Below are positions 1 to 10,817 of a stretch of DNA of 64,000 nt, one piece after another. The position numbers and the translations under genes were made by a program. The notes beneath the pieces are model-generated. The model made no database searches and was not told where the DNA came from. It saw only the letters and a program-made list of their open reading frames with translations. Numbering within the stretch: the first letter of the stretch is position 1; each line of letters starts with the position of its first letter. This DNA comes from Rhipidocladum racemiflorum (taxonomy: Eukaryota > Streptophyta > Magnoliopsida > Poales > Poaceae): NCBI GenBank assembly GCA_036346355.1, contig CM070569.1, positions 60,350,561 to 60,414,560 of the forward strand. Direction: 5' to 3'.

Positions 1-204
1 CTAGTTCCGGTCCCGTCATCGACCACGTTCGTCTTCGAGCAATACCTGCACATGAACAAACCACAAAACAATTCCGAGCACAAGTCCACGACTTGACTCA
101 CATCAATCCATGCAAATACTCACACGAGCATTGCATAAAGTCCACTTCAAGCATCATGAAATTCTCACAAATTTCATAATCTCAAAAACAAATCAAACAC
201 AATT

Positions 205-620
205 CCAATTTTGCTCAAAACCCTAATCGAGCAAAAACGCATTCACGACGGACCAAAAATATGGTCCGGCGTACACATGAAAAAGTCACTCAAAAAACCA
301 TTCACGACGGACCAACAAAATCGGTCCGGTGTACAAGTGAAAGTCTCGGTTTCAAGAAGAAATCATTCCGGCGAAAACACGTTCACGACAGACTAAAAGA
401 AATCAGTCCGTCGTACATGCGAAATCAATCCTCAAAAAGCCGTTCACGACTGACCAAAGAAATTGGTCCGACGTACATGCAAAACTTACTGGTTTCTTGG
501 AAAATTGAGTCCAGCTCATGAGCTCAAAAGCACGTCCACGGCAGACCCAAAAACTTGGTCCGGCGCAAACACAAAATCGGTTCGGCGCAAAGGGGAAACT
601 CTGTTTTTGAGAATTTGGTC
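205..620. repeat. Degenerate tandem repeat with internal palindromes
   Basis: About five diverged units of 60-95 bp begin near 243, 302, 383, 444 and 536. Each carries a version of CACGACGGACCAAA followed within about 10 bases by TGGTCCGGCGTACA, so every unit holds a short inverted repeat (GGACCA/TGGTCC). No gene is convincing across the block, and the small ORFs here are products of the repeat. It lies directly left of the copia LTR fragment. It may be part of a different LTR or a local satellite; I cannot tell which. Bases 1-204 show nothing recognisable. Confidence 0.6.
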
Positions 621-732
621 CGGCACAAGAAAAAGATACACTATTTCTTGTCAACTTGTCAAACACATGCACAAACACATTTTGCAAATTGAATTCTAAG
701 ACAATTTTTCAGCACATGATTTCACATAATTA

Positions 733-1312
733 CGATAGAGGAGGGTTTTACACATATTTAAGTGCATGTACGAATCCGTAACTGACTCGTATCGTGCTCC
801 CTCCCCCCTCTCTGTTATATACACAAACAGAGATCAGATATCTCTCGACTCTTTTGCCTTCAACTCATACTGCATTACCTCCTTCTTCCCATCCCTTCAC
901 CAGTGTGCACCGGCTGCTGGGAGAATAGGTCTCTGAAATGTCCGTCCTTAAGATCATGTACTTGGAGAGGGTGAATCACGCTTTTGGGAAGCATCTTCAC
1001 TTGATTGCTCACTGGTTTCTTCACCGACGATCAGCTTCGACTACATCGCCTGTTGATCTTCATCGACATCTACGTTTAGCCATGCCTTCCGTCAACTTGG
1101 TAACACATGCGAACCACATTTATTTTCTATGCATAGATCAAGAATGCTCATTAGCATGTTCTGTTCATCTAATAATATACATAAGATAGACATTACAATT
1201 GGCATATTACTAGTGCCTAGTCCATTTATTCCTACTGTTCTATTTTCAATTATCATCATAGTTTATTTTTGGAATAAATTCATCATTAGCATGCCTAATA
1301 TCCCAACAATCC
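733..1312 (+). mobile_element. Ty1/copia LTR, left copy (3' part)
   Basis: This stretch aligns along its length with 12576-13157, in the same orientation, at high identity. It ends in CCCAACA just before gag, where the right copy ends in TTCTAACA. It carries a TATA-like GTTATATAC at about 814, as expected of an LTR promoter. The right copy implies an LTR of roughly 950 bp, so this copy has lost about 350 bp from its 5' end. The sequence left of 733 is the unrelated repeat block. Confidence 0.7.
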
Positions 1313-1332
1313 AAAAATGTGATAGGCTCTTA

Positions 1333-2537
1333 ATGGTGAATATGATGAAAGCATCTGGATTTGCTGAGGCATTGAGACCGGATAAGTTTACCAATGTTCA
1401 CTTTAAGAGATGGCAGATGCGAGCCACTTTGTGGCTCAAAGCTATGAACGTCTACTGGGTTGCGGCTAGCAAATTTGAAGGAACCCTTACTGCTGAGCAG
1501 GAAAAGGAATTCAAGAATGCCACCATAATTTTTGTAGGATACATTCTTAGCGTTCTTTCATACCGCCTTTACAACGTGTATGTGCATATATCGGATGCAA
1601 AGGAGCCGTGGAAAGCACTCAAAAATAAATTTAGTGCCTCAGATGCGGACAGTGAACTGTATGCTATGGAGCAATATCATGACTACAAAATGGTCGATGG
1701 TCGTTCTGTGGTTGAACAGGCTCACGAGATACAGTTCATTTCGAGGGAACTTGATCACCTCAAGTGCATGTTACCTGACAAGTTTGTGGCTGGTGGTATC
1801 ATTGCCAAATTACCTCCTTCATTGAGGAATTTTGCCATATCTCTAAAACAAAAGAGGCAAGAAATCTCTGTTGAAAGTCTGATCGCATCTCTTGATGTTG
1901 AGGGGAAAGCTCAGGCGAAGGATGTGCGCCCAAAGGTGGTTGAGGGACAAACCAACGCCAATTTTGTGTAGCATCCTGGTTCTGAGAAGTTCAAGTCAAA
2001 GGAAAAAGTTGTTTAAACTACCAGCTTTAAGAAGAAAAAGCATCAGAATGACAAGCCTTACTTCGTGTGTGGTGAGATTGGACTTTGGGCAAAGAATGTC
2101 CGAGCCACAAACGAGGAAAGGATCAATAGGGACAGAACTCTAAATCTGTCAATGTGACTATTGGCAATACCAAGAAGGAGACACGTGGGTATGGTAATTT
2201 ACTCACTGTCCTCTTGGTTAGTCAATCTACCGATTGGTGGATTGATACTAGGGCTAATATTCATGATTGCGCTGATATATCATTGTTTTCTTCTTACCAG
2301 GTCGCTAGGGGTTCCTTCGTGCTAATAAGGAATGGGCCATACGCTTCTGTTCTTAGTGTTAGCACGATAGATCTGAAGCTTACTTTGGGAAAGATCGTGC
2401 GGCTGAAGAACGTGCAGCATGTCCCTTCAATCAACAAGAATATCATTAGTGGTCCCCTTCTTTGCAGAAATGGGTATAAGTTGATGTTTGAGTCGAACAA
2501 ATTTCAACTGAATGAAAAATGGTTCAAACTATGTTAA
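1333..2537 (+). pseudogene. Copia gag-protease remnant
   Basis: The first part (to the TAG at 1969-1971) is a copia-type gag of the UBN2/retrotran_gag_2 kind. It starts near MVNMMKASGFAEALRPDKF and includes the family pattern around AMEQYHDYKMVDGRSVVEQ. After the stop, other frames hold a decayed zinc knuckle (about 2035-2105; YFVCGEIGLWAKN, with cysteine and histidine positions lost). At 2154-2537 is the aspartic protease, whose active site reads WWIDTRANIH where the family has W-x-x-D-[ST]-G-A. The element is therefore dead. Integrase, RT and RNase H are absent: homology stops at about 2537. What follows is an AT-rich duplication and then gypsy sequence. Confidence 0.8.
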
Positions 2538-2840
2538 AAAAATTTTAAATACTTTTGTGGATGGTCCTAATATATCAATAATATTCTCATAAATTTTCTA
2601 TACTATGATAAAGCTTTAGAAATTTTTAAAAATTCTGACAGTGCTACTATACTGATAAAAGGCTAACCGGCAAATTTCAACCTAGTGGAAAATGGTGCAA
2701 CGATGTTAGAAACTTTTGAAATTTTTTGTGGATGGTTCTGACACATCCATAATGTTACCATAAAATTTTTATATGATGATCAAGCTTGAGAAATTTTTAA
2801 AAATTTAGATAGTGCTATTGAATGTTGATAGCAAAAGAGA
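2498..2840. repeat. Diverged tandem duplication, ~173-bp unit
   Basis: Unit 1 starts CAAATTTCAACTGAATGAAA at 2498. Unit 2 starts CAAATTTCAACCTAGTGGAA at 2671. Both continue with AAATGGT, TGTGGATGGT and GTGCTA at matching offsets. The first unit overlaps the end of the copia protease frame. The units are AT-rich and noncoding. The remaining bases to 2950 are AT-rich with no gene. Confidence 0.6.
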
Positions 2841-2949
2841 AAAAAACTTGGGACCATTGTATCCATTGCTAGCTTGCACATCCGGTCAAATTCGGTCAAA
2901 AAAACAAATTTTTTGGTGAAATTTACTAAAATTTTACCAAAACCATTGT

Positions 2950-4447
2950 GGATCTAGACGAGCACCCCCTTACTAACTCGGTGATGCCCTCGACTTCGGC
3001 TGAGAGGCAGCAGACAACGAGATCCAAGCGAAAAACAACTGTGGCGGCATCCCAAACTTTGACAAACTCGTGCGAGTGAACTACGGCAACTCAGATAGCG
3101 AGGAGTAAGGCAAACGAGGCAGCAGGATAGGCAGAATTAAATGCAGGGTGCGACTGGCATTAAATAGCCCTCGGCGAGCGCATATGGGCGTGGGATTCGC
3201 GGCGCAATCGACGCGGTGGCAGAATTCGAGCAAAATACAGTGAGGTGACGTGGTAACATCTATACCGCACACATGGCATGGATCTGACGACTACGTGGTG
3301 CAGTATCAACCATGAGATTGCGATCCGACGGCCAAAGCATTAGGGTTAGGGTTGCGATGGTGTGGGTTGGGCCCATTGGGTTTCGGGATGAAGACTAATT
3401 AAATATTTTTTGACTTTTCCATTTAAAATAATTCCAAAATTTCTTTTTTTTTGGGGATTGGATAATTTCCATAAGGATTGTTATACCCTAGTAGCCAGTT
3501 TTGACCGACCATGCATGCCCTTGGATGGTGTCCCCAAGGAGGACCCTCGGATAGTCTAGCCGGCTGGTTCGCCTGACCGAACTAGGCCCAGTGCTCGCCC
3601 ACGAGCACCCAAGCTCGTCCATGAGCACCCAACGGGAACGTGGCAAAAATCAAGGCTACAGTAACGGTCACGATTAATGCAGTAAAATGTGCATCATTCG
3701 GCTGCAGTTATTTCAAGTATCTTGTAAGCTATAAGACCCCCCCCTGTAAATTGGTGAAGGGGGAGGAGAAAAGAGAGGACGAGCAAGACACAAATGCACA
3801 AATATACACGAGCCTTCCTGTAAGAGTTTGACAGCAATAGTGAAATCACTAGATTAGGGTTATTATCTGCGCTGTGGGAGGCCCGAACCAGTATAAACAT
3901 TTGTCTATTTTTCGAGTATCCTATCCTAAGAGCATTCTCCAAATGCAAATCCTTCACCAAAAAGGGGCTCTGTTGATCCCTCATTCAACAAGTAAGCTCG
4001 ACGAAGACCTGTTTCCCAAACGTTGACAGCTGGCGCCGTTCATGGGGATTACGTCACTAACAGATCTTTTCGTGAAGAATCCCTAAAGATGCCCAAGTCC
4101 CAGGATACTCAAGACCTGTGCGCCTTCGATGGCGCTGAGGATGATGACATGTACTATGCCGATGAAGGCGTAGCCGGTGTCGCTAACCCAGAGGGTCACA
4201 CCAAACCCGGGAGTCTTTCCCCGATGGCTGCAAAAATACTGTAAAAATTCCAAAAATATTCCCAAAAATATTTTGAACATTTTGAACACAAGTAACATTA
4301 TTTTCAACATAATTTGAAATTTATTTTTATCAAATAAATTCTTTTGTTAACTCTATAAATAAGAACAAAATTAGAAATTCCAAAAAAAAATTCAGAATTT
4401 CACAAATAAATAATTAAATACAAAATCCAAAATTTTAAGGTGTTACA
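2950..4447 (-). mobile_element. Minus-strand Tekay-type gypsy LTR (3' LTR), interrupted
   Basis: Two blocks (2950-3445 and about 4228-4447) match 9815-10340 and 10370-10582 in the same orientation. On the minus strand the LTR starts TGTAACACC at 4447. Immediately before it in that direction is a polypurine tract (plus strand AACCTATCCCCCTTAAAAAT), which makes this the element's 3' LTR. Small ORFs inside it are not genes. The block is split by a Tat-type LTR insertion. Its far end at 2950 is abrupt, so the LTR is truncated there. Confidence 0.75.
3479..4228 (+). mobile_element. Tat-type gypsy LTR plus start of interior, nested
   Basis: An LTR of about 550 bp runs from TGTTATACCC (3479) to GTTGACA (about 4028). 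It is followed two bases later by TGGCGCCGTTCATGGGG, a primer-binding region of the type used by Tat-lineage gypsy elements. About 200 bp of leader follows and stops abruptly inside the Tekay LTR at about 4228. It splits that LTR and replaces roughly 20 bp of it. It is a truncated insertion with no coding capacity. Confidence 0.6.
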
Positions 4448-5657
4448 AACCTATCCCCCTTAAAAATAATCTCGACCCCAAGATTCAGACTGGTAGCAAA
4501 GAAATTAGGGTATTTTGATTTAAGTTCTTCTTCTTTTTCCCAAATGGCTTCTTCCTTTGAGTGGTTACTCCACTGAACCTTACAAAAGTGAATGATCCTA
4601 CTACGGCCCTGTTTGTTTCGGCTTTTTCATCGGCTTAAAAGCCAAAAAGCCTAAGCCGAAACAAACGACTGGCTTTTAAGCCGAGCTTTAAAAAAGCCAA
4701 AAGCCCCTGTATAACTATAAGCCAAAAGCCAGACAAGAGGAGCTTTTTTGGGTTTTTTTTAATGAAATAACCCTTTACCACTAAAAGTCTCCAAAATTAC
4801 CCACAAAATGCCATCATATATAAATTGAGAATTCATCCGCCATCTCATCTAGGGTATTTTAGACTTTTCATCTATAAGTTGTACCATCTAACCCATTAAT
4901 AAACCATGATACAAAACAACATGTCTTGGCTTAAAAGTAAACAGCTTAAAAGCTCATTAAGCCAAAAGGCTAGCTTTAAGCCAAAAGCTAAAAAACCTAA
5001 GCCGAAACAAACAGGGCCTACAGGTGACTCGCTCTGCTGTCTCGAGAATCTTGATTAGATGCTCTTAATAAGTCAAGTCCTCTTGCAAATCCATACTTTC
5101 CAACTGTGTTTACTCAGTCGGAACTCAAAGACACTTCTTTAACTGTGATACATGAAAAATATCATGTACCCTGATAGCACTGCTGGCAAACTCAACTGGT
5201 AAGTAATATGTACTCTCTTTGCTAAAATTGGGTAGGGTCCTACAAACATTGGTGCAAGTTTTTCTTTATTATCGAATCTCTTTATACCTCATAGAGGAGT
5301 GACCCTGAGATACACATGATCTCTTGGTTCAAAAGTCAATTGCCTTCAATGATTATCAGCATAACTTTTTTTTGTCTAGATTGTGTTATCTTAAGTCTTT
5401 CTTGTATATATCTGACTTTCTCTTCTGCTTCACTGATGATGCTTGGTCCAAACAACTGACACTCTCCCACTTGATCCCAAAGAAGTGGGGTTCTACACTT
5501 CCTTCCATATAGTGCCTAAAATGGTGACATTTGTAGGTTGGCTTGATAATTATTGTTATAGCAACACTCGGCATACATCAAACATTTATCCCAACAGGTA
5601 CCATATTCCAAAGCACATGCATGCAACATATCCTCCAAAATCTGATTCACTCGCTCC
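4448..5657 (-). pseudogene. Tekay-type integrase/chromodomain end of pol, broken
   Basis: On the minus strand from 5657 the translation starts MERVNQILEDMLHACALEYG and continues with ALYGRKCRTPLLWDQVGE and ISEAEEKVRYIQERL. These are the C-terminal part of a chromovirus integrase. After the MITE (4605-5018) it resumes with KVQWSNHSKEEAIWEKEEEL, the chromodomain-type tail, and then reaches the polypurine tract. Several in-frame stops and frame changes are visible. The piece is cut off at 5657 by another LTR. It belongs to the minus-strand element whose 3' LTR ends at 4447. Confidence 0.85.
4605..5018. mobile_element. MITE with GGCCCTGTTTGTTTCGGCTT termini, 414 bp
   Basis: Terminal inverted repeats GGCCCTGTTTGTTTCGGCTT and AAGCCGAAACAAACAGGGCC are perfect over 20 bp. 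The 3-bp direct repeat TAC lies on both sides (4602-4604, 5019-5021). The interior is rich in AAAAGCC motifs and has no coding capacity. A 3-bp duplication fits a PIF/Harbinger-like MITE, although that group usually prefers TTA or TAA. It disrupts the gypsy pol end. Confidence 0.85.
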
Positions 5658-7880
5658 ATGTAAGGACCCTAAAAATTCCACCAAGCAAATGCATTAATTA
5701 TTCTTCTAATCAGTTTGTTAGCATGTAATTAAGCATCAAATCATTGTGACAGTAGGCATAAGTGTGTAGAACAACTAAAATTGCAATAGAATTATGGAAA
5801 GACAACTGTGCCCTTGCATATTCAGTAAAGGCTAGGGGTAAGAAGGTAATTGTCGATCGATAAAGGGTTAAGAGCCGAATCATAGTGAGGAATTCATAGC
5901 ACTTCTCCCATTCACCACGACCGAGAGCCAATCAAGCACCAGCATAGAGCCAACCATGCCCATCGCCATTCTCCCAACCGAGTGAGTGAGAGCAAGAACC
6001 GAGGACCAACAGCCTTCCAAGAGGAGGAGAAGGCCAAGAGGAGTTGTTGAACCGGAGTTCCCCAAGCCAGAGCAAAGGAGGAGCTTAGCCACGAGTACCG
6101 GCCGGAGCCAGAAGGAGGAGCCGAGCCCGGAGCGGTGGATTGGGAGGCCAGCGAGCCCAACTAGGTAGGGGAGAGGCTAGTGGGCCGAGAAGTAGAGGGG
6201 GGAACGCAGTCAAGTGGAGGGGAGGAGTCAGTGGCCGGGTAGAGGAGATTGGCCGACAACTAGCCCAGAGGACGAGTCGAGGAGGCAGGTCGCCCATGAG
6301 AGAGAGAGAGAGGGAGAGGGAGGGAGGGAGTCACCCGAGGGACTGGAGAGGGGAGGCCGAGCGATTTGGCCGAGCGAAGAAGGAAAAGAGAGGGAGGGGT
6401 AAGGAGAGAAAAGAGAGGACAGATCAAGGAGAAGAGCCGAGAGGCTGTCGGCCAGAGAAGAAAGGAAAGAAGAAAGTAGAAAAAGAAAAAGGGAAGGAAG
6501 GAAGAAAAGAAAAAGAGAAAAGAGGAGGAAAATTATAAATGAGTTAATTGTCGCGATCTGTGGTTAGTATAGTAAATTAGTCAGTAGTTCGTTTAGAAAT
6601 AAAAAGTGGTACAAAATAACATGGATTCGTTAAATGAACAGCTCAAAATAAGAATTAAGTCCTGATATTAATATTGCTACTATTAGAAATGATTGGACGC
6701 CATGAATCATGTTCAAAATTAATATGCTATAATTTCAGGACGAGAACTAAATCAATTAGACCACCATCTTCAGCTTTCGAGTGAGGAATTTTATCAATCT
6801 TAATCCAGGCAAGTTCTTTTGATCATGTGTTATTAAATATTTTCCAATGCTTTCATTAATATCATCACTGCATGGAAAATTTTATATTGCAAATAAAACC
6901 TTAAATCGGATGCGGATGGATAGTATGGTTGAAAAATGGATGGATGAATGGATTGGTAATTGGTTTGGTTCATCTAGTGAATGGATCAGTTGGCGTATGT
7001 TTATAGTGGGTAGAGGGCACCGATAAGAAAGGAATAGCCGGTGGGGTCCTCTACATATGTTATAATATAAGGATGAATAACTAATACTCGGGTAATGAGC
7101 CGTATTACAATACCAACCATAGTGTGTGGAATCGGTTAGAAAACGTTGTCCTATGAAGGTATTATAATTTCCACATTAGTGGTTAAGTAGTTAACTAGGA
7201 TTGTGAAGCTGGATATGCCAGGAGTCCCAGTGATGGACACAAAATTAGTTGCGGTTGATTGGGCGCTATATTTAAAGCCTAGGAGAGTATCAGTAATGCT
7301 GCGGTAGCATGGTACAACTGGTACGCTGAGGGTAATGAGGAACATTCGAGGATGCCACTACTCGTTGGCTATCAGGGTTGGAGATAAAATACTCGACTAG
7401 TGATAAATATTCTGGGGCCTCACAGGATGGGGTCACTATGGGTAAAGTGGTACGATCCTATGCAAGATCAAAATAAGGAATTCATACCTGTCTCCTGGAT
7501 TAGAGGCTATGGAAGCTAAGTCTGCCTCTTATACCAGTGCTAGTAGCATTTTTTTGGATAATTAAAATCATACACAACTTTCCTAATAAAACTCTATTAT
7601 GATAAATGGATTTTGGATAGAAAGTGGATTTGGATGGACATGAGTGGAATGATGTGATGAAAAATTCATCTATTGCATTTTGCTAATAATGCTTGATGAG
7701 TACTTTGTACTCACTCTTGCTAAATCTCCCCTTACTAGATATTGGCTCTGGTGCTCAAGCATCTGGTTGGTTTGATGAGGTGGCTGAATTCTACCAGAAG
7801 GGATGCAAGGACGAGTAGTTGTGCATCGGCTTCGTCAGTCTTTTGGTGTAATTAGTATCTATGTGAAGAATCAAGATGGC
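5658..7880 (+). mobile_element. Plus-strand Tekay-type gypsy LTR, truncated
   Basis: It begins TGTAAGGACCCTAAAAATTC inside the minus-strand integrase. Near 7708 it carries the TGAGTACTTTGTACTCAC signature also seen in the long LTRs at 53940 and 59290, followed by GGTGCTCAAGCATCTGGTTG. The section 5870-6540 is very purine-rich (an AGAG run near 6300), giving long artefactual ORFs on both strands. The right end of the LTR and the rest of the element are not found, so it is truncated near 7880. Confidence 0.6.
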
Positions 7881-9510
7881 GATCAGAGGGGTGAATGATC
7901 CCAAATAAAATTCCCCCCACTCAAAGTACTCCAAGCAATCCCACAAGGAAACCGGTGCTCCTCAAATTCGCAAAACCCGCAAAAATCGGAACGACTAGAC
8001 AACTATGTGTATCCCTATCTTGCATGGATAAGAACCATAAATCATGTGAGGGATTTTTAAATCATAATCCTGGTTGTCAAGTATCCAAAACAAAGAGGAA
8101 TCAATTCAAATACTTCTTTTCTAAGAGAGATAAGCCAAATCACAAAAGTCTCTTTTAAAAAAACAAAAGCAGATTTTTCAGGAATTGTCCTCAATTGGAG
8201 CAGGTGGTTGCTGGACTTATGTTGCTCCAAAATTTTTGGGAATTTTTCGACCTATGATCAGATGAGTACTGAAACACTCCACCAAAAATCACCTCCAAAA
8301 ACCTTGTAGAAAAATCATAAAAAAAATCAAGGACTACAGATAGTCAAGAATTTTGATCAGAAAGTTTAGGGCTTAGTTTTTACCTCATAGCTCCCAAATG
8401 GTACAACCAGTGAACTCCAAAAATTTTCCACAGATGGATACATGAGTCACGCACATTCTCCAATAAGAATCACTCAAAAAAGATTTTTCTATATTTTTCT
8501 AAAAATCATAAACTGATTACTGCGCGAAGAACAAGTTCAGGACAGATTTGCAATCTTGATAGAAACTTGATCTCTAGTCTATCCTAGGGTGCAAGAAAGA
8601 TGTAAAACCAAATGAGCACCCTCAAAACATCCTTGGTCAATAGCATTTAGAAGGAGAGGTGGCAAATCCCAATTGTGAGAAAGTAAATTGCGAGAATTTA
8701 CATGCGGGAAAGTAAATGCTGAATTTAAATTGCGTAAAGTAAAGATATAATGTAAATGCGGAATTTAAATTCACAGGAATGTAAAGAAAATCTTTGTATT
8801 TTTTTGGTTAGAAGGTTTACAAAGCATTACTTCATGTGAGCAAAGCTCAAAGGAGCAACTCAAACCTTCAAGTGAGGGCACCCCCTCTATTTATACTACT
8901 CTTGGGCCACCTACCACCCTTCAACTCGAACTTGGCTTTAATCAATCATGGTATAACTATTTAATTTAAAACTAGGATTAACATACATTTATAGAAATTA
9001 TGCATGCAAGAATTTAAATTCAACATAGCATTTCAAAAATTGGATTCAACATGATCAAGGATGTGTAACTTGCCTTGAAAAAGTCCTTGCTCTAGTTCTG
9101 GACCTTGCTTTCGAGTCCACACTTCACTCTCGTACACTCTCGGTATTTCAACGTCTACGCGAATCAAGAGAAAACACAAATCAATATAAAAATAGAGATA
9201 AAATAAATTCAAAAAATTAAATAAAACTCTCCACTAAATATATCTCAATTTTAAAAAAAATTAGAAACTGGAATCACATCAATCGGAGCTCGTATGAGTG
9301 AGAACGAGCTCTCTACAGTTTGAAAATAAAAGAAAAGGAATAAATACTAATTATTTGAATTATTTTTCTACTGGAAAATCGAATAATGACATCGCTGCTA
9401 ACGTCATCATCTATTTTCTTTTTGACCGAATTAAATTTTTAAAAGAAAATTGATTTATGACATCGTCAATACTAATTACTGAATAAAAATAAATTTATAA
9501 AGCTATATTA
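7881..9510 (-). mobile_element. AT-rich retroelement-derived stretch, probably a minus-strand LTR
   Basis: No gene is seen. On the minus strand there is a TATA box followed by a leader-like sequence (GAGGGGGTGCCCTCACTTG), as in an LTR promoter. Upstream of it (9100-9500) the sequence is AT-rich with imperfect short repeats. The exact termini are not clear. It may be the 5' part of one of the gypsy elements in this block. Confidence 0.35.
8889..8896 (-). promoter_or_regulatory. TATA box of a presumed minus-strand LTR
   Basis: Plus strand TATTTATA reads TATAAATA on the minus strand, inside AGTAGTATAAATAGAGGGGG. The surrounding sequence has no host gene, so this is probably a retroelement promoter remnant. 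Confidence 0.4.
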
Positions 9511-10582
9511 CACTAACAAGGGAAGCCCATGGTCTATGGTGGTCCACAGACCAAGGCGGGTCTACGGTGGATGTGGCCCACTGAAAAGTTGACTGGCGCT
9601 CGCTGCCGCACAGGATGACATGGTTGCTGGCACAAGCGCGGACACGTGGCACAACGCGAGGTAGAACTCATGGCAATCACTAGGCGACTCCTGTTGGATC
9701 GGACGGCTGAGAGACATGGCGGCGCGAGACTACACCAAATGGTGGTGGCGCTTCACTGAAGAGGAAGAATACGACACCTAGGATAGCGCTTCCTTGTCGG
9801 ATTTGGCTCGAAACCACGCGGATTTGGATGAGTACCTCTTTGCGAACTCGATGATGCCCTTGACTCCGACGGAGAGGCAGCGGACGGCGAGATCCAAGCG
9901 AAAAATGATGGTGGCAGCGTCCCCAACTCTGGTGAACTCGTGCGGGCGAACTATAGTAGCTCGAGCAGCGAGGAACGAGGCAAACGAGGAGGCGCGATGG
10001 GCGGAATTAAATACGGGGTGCAGATGACATTAAATAGCCCTCGGCGAGCGCGTACGAGCGCAGGATTTGCGACGCAACCGACGTGGTGGCAAAATCTGGG
10101 CAAAATATGGTGAGGTGACATGGTGACATCTACATCGCACACATGGCACGGATTGACGTCTCAAAGCGGCACGGCTATGTGGCGCAATATCAACCGCGAG
10201 ATCGCGATCCGATGGCCAAAGCATTAGGGTTAGGGTTGCAGTGGTGTGGGATGAGCCGAAGCAAAGCAAATGGCTGGGCCCATTGGGTTTCGGCACAAAG
10301 ACTAATTAAATATTTTTTTTGACTTTTCCATTTAAAATAATTCTAAAAATTTATTTAACTTAAAATAAATAGCAAAAACACACTAAAAAATTCAAAAAAT
10401 TCTCAAAAAATATTTTGAACTCAAGTAAAATTATTTTCAACACTGTTTAAATTTTATTTTTCTCAAATAAATTCTTTTTGTTAACTCCAGAAATAAGAAA
10501 AAGTTTTTAGAAATACCAAAAAAATATCAAAAACTCACAAATAAATAATGAAATCCAAAATCCATATTTTCGAGGTGTTACA
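9511..10582 (-). mobile_element. Minus-strand Tekay-type gypsy LTR (5' LTR)
   Basis: The second copy of the LTR at 2950-4447 is in the same orientation and uninterrupted. It starts TGTAACACC on the minus strand at 10582. Its 9815-10582 part aligns with the left copy, including the paired motifs CCTCGGCGAGCGCG and GCATTAGGGTTAGGGTTG. The expected primer-binding site next to its inner end (about 9510) is not visible, so that end is eroded or replaced. The ORFs here are not genes. Confidence 0.65.
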
Positions 10583-10817
10583 ATGCTCCACCTGAGGGGT
10601 AGAATGTTGGCAACCTAGTAGCAATCAGAGCCTTAAGTGAAACTTGTCTACACAATACTTGCAATTCAAGGCATAGTCCATTGTTCAAATTGTATATGAA
10701 TGTAGCTTAATGTCCAGGTGCAATTCAAGGCATAGTCCATTATCACCGAAAGCTAGTATAAAAATAGTACCTTGGAGCAGGCAAAGACCTATGGGACCTC
10801 TAGGATCTGGTGGGGGA
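10583..10817 (+). mobile_element. Copia 3' interior end with polypurine tract
   Basis: Noncoding sequence with a 20-22 bp direct repeat (CAATTCAAGGCATAGTCCAT at about 10660 and 10721). It ends in the purine tract GGTGGGGGAT directly before TGTTGGCATT, the start of the right copia LTR. The arrangement matches the 3' end of a copia element and is the likely partner of the gag-protease remnant at 1333-2537. Confidence 0.55.

Noticed and set aside
3330..3360. TTAGGGTTAGGGTT, also at 10224, as telomere-like repeat
   Set aside because: Only two tandem copies of a vertebrate-like hexamer in a duplicated LTR; plant telomeres use TTTAGGG. Not telomeric.
5870..6540. ORFs of up to 132 codons rich in Glu, Arg, Lys and Gly
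   Set aside because: They are translations of purine-rich LTR sequence (AGAG and GGAG runs).
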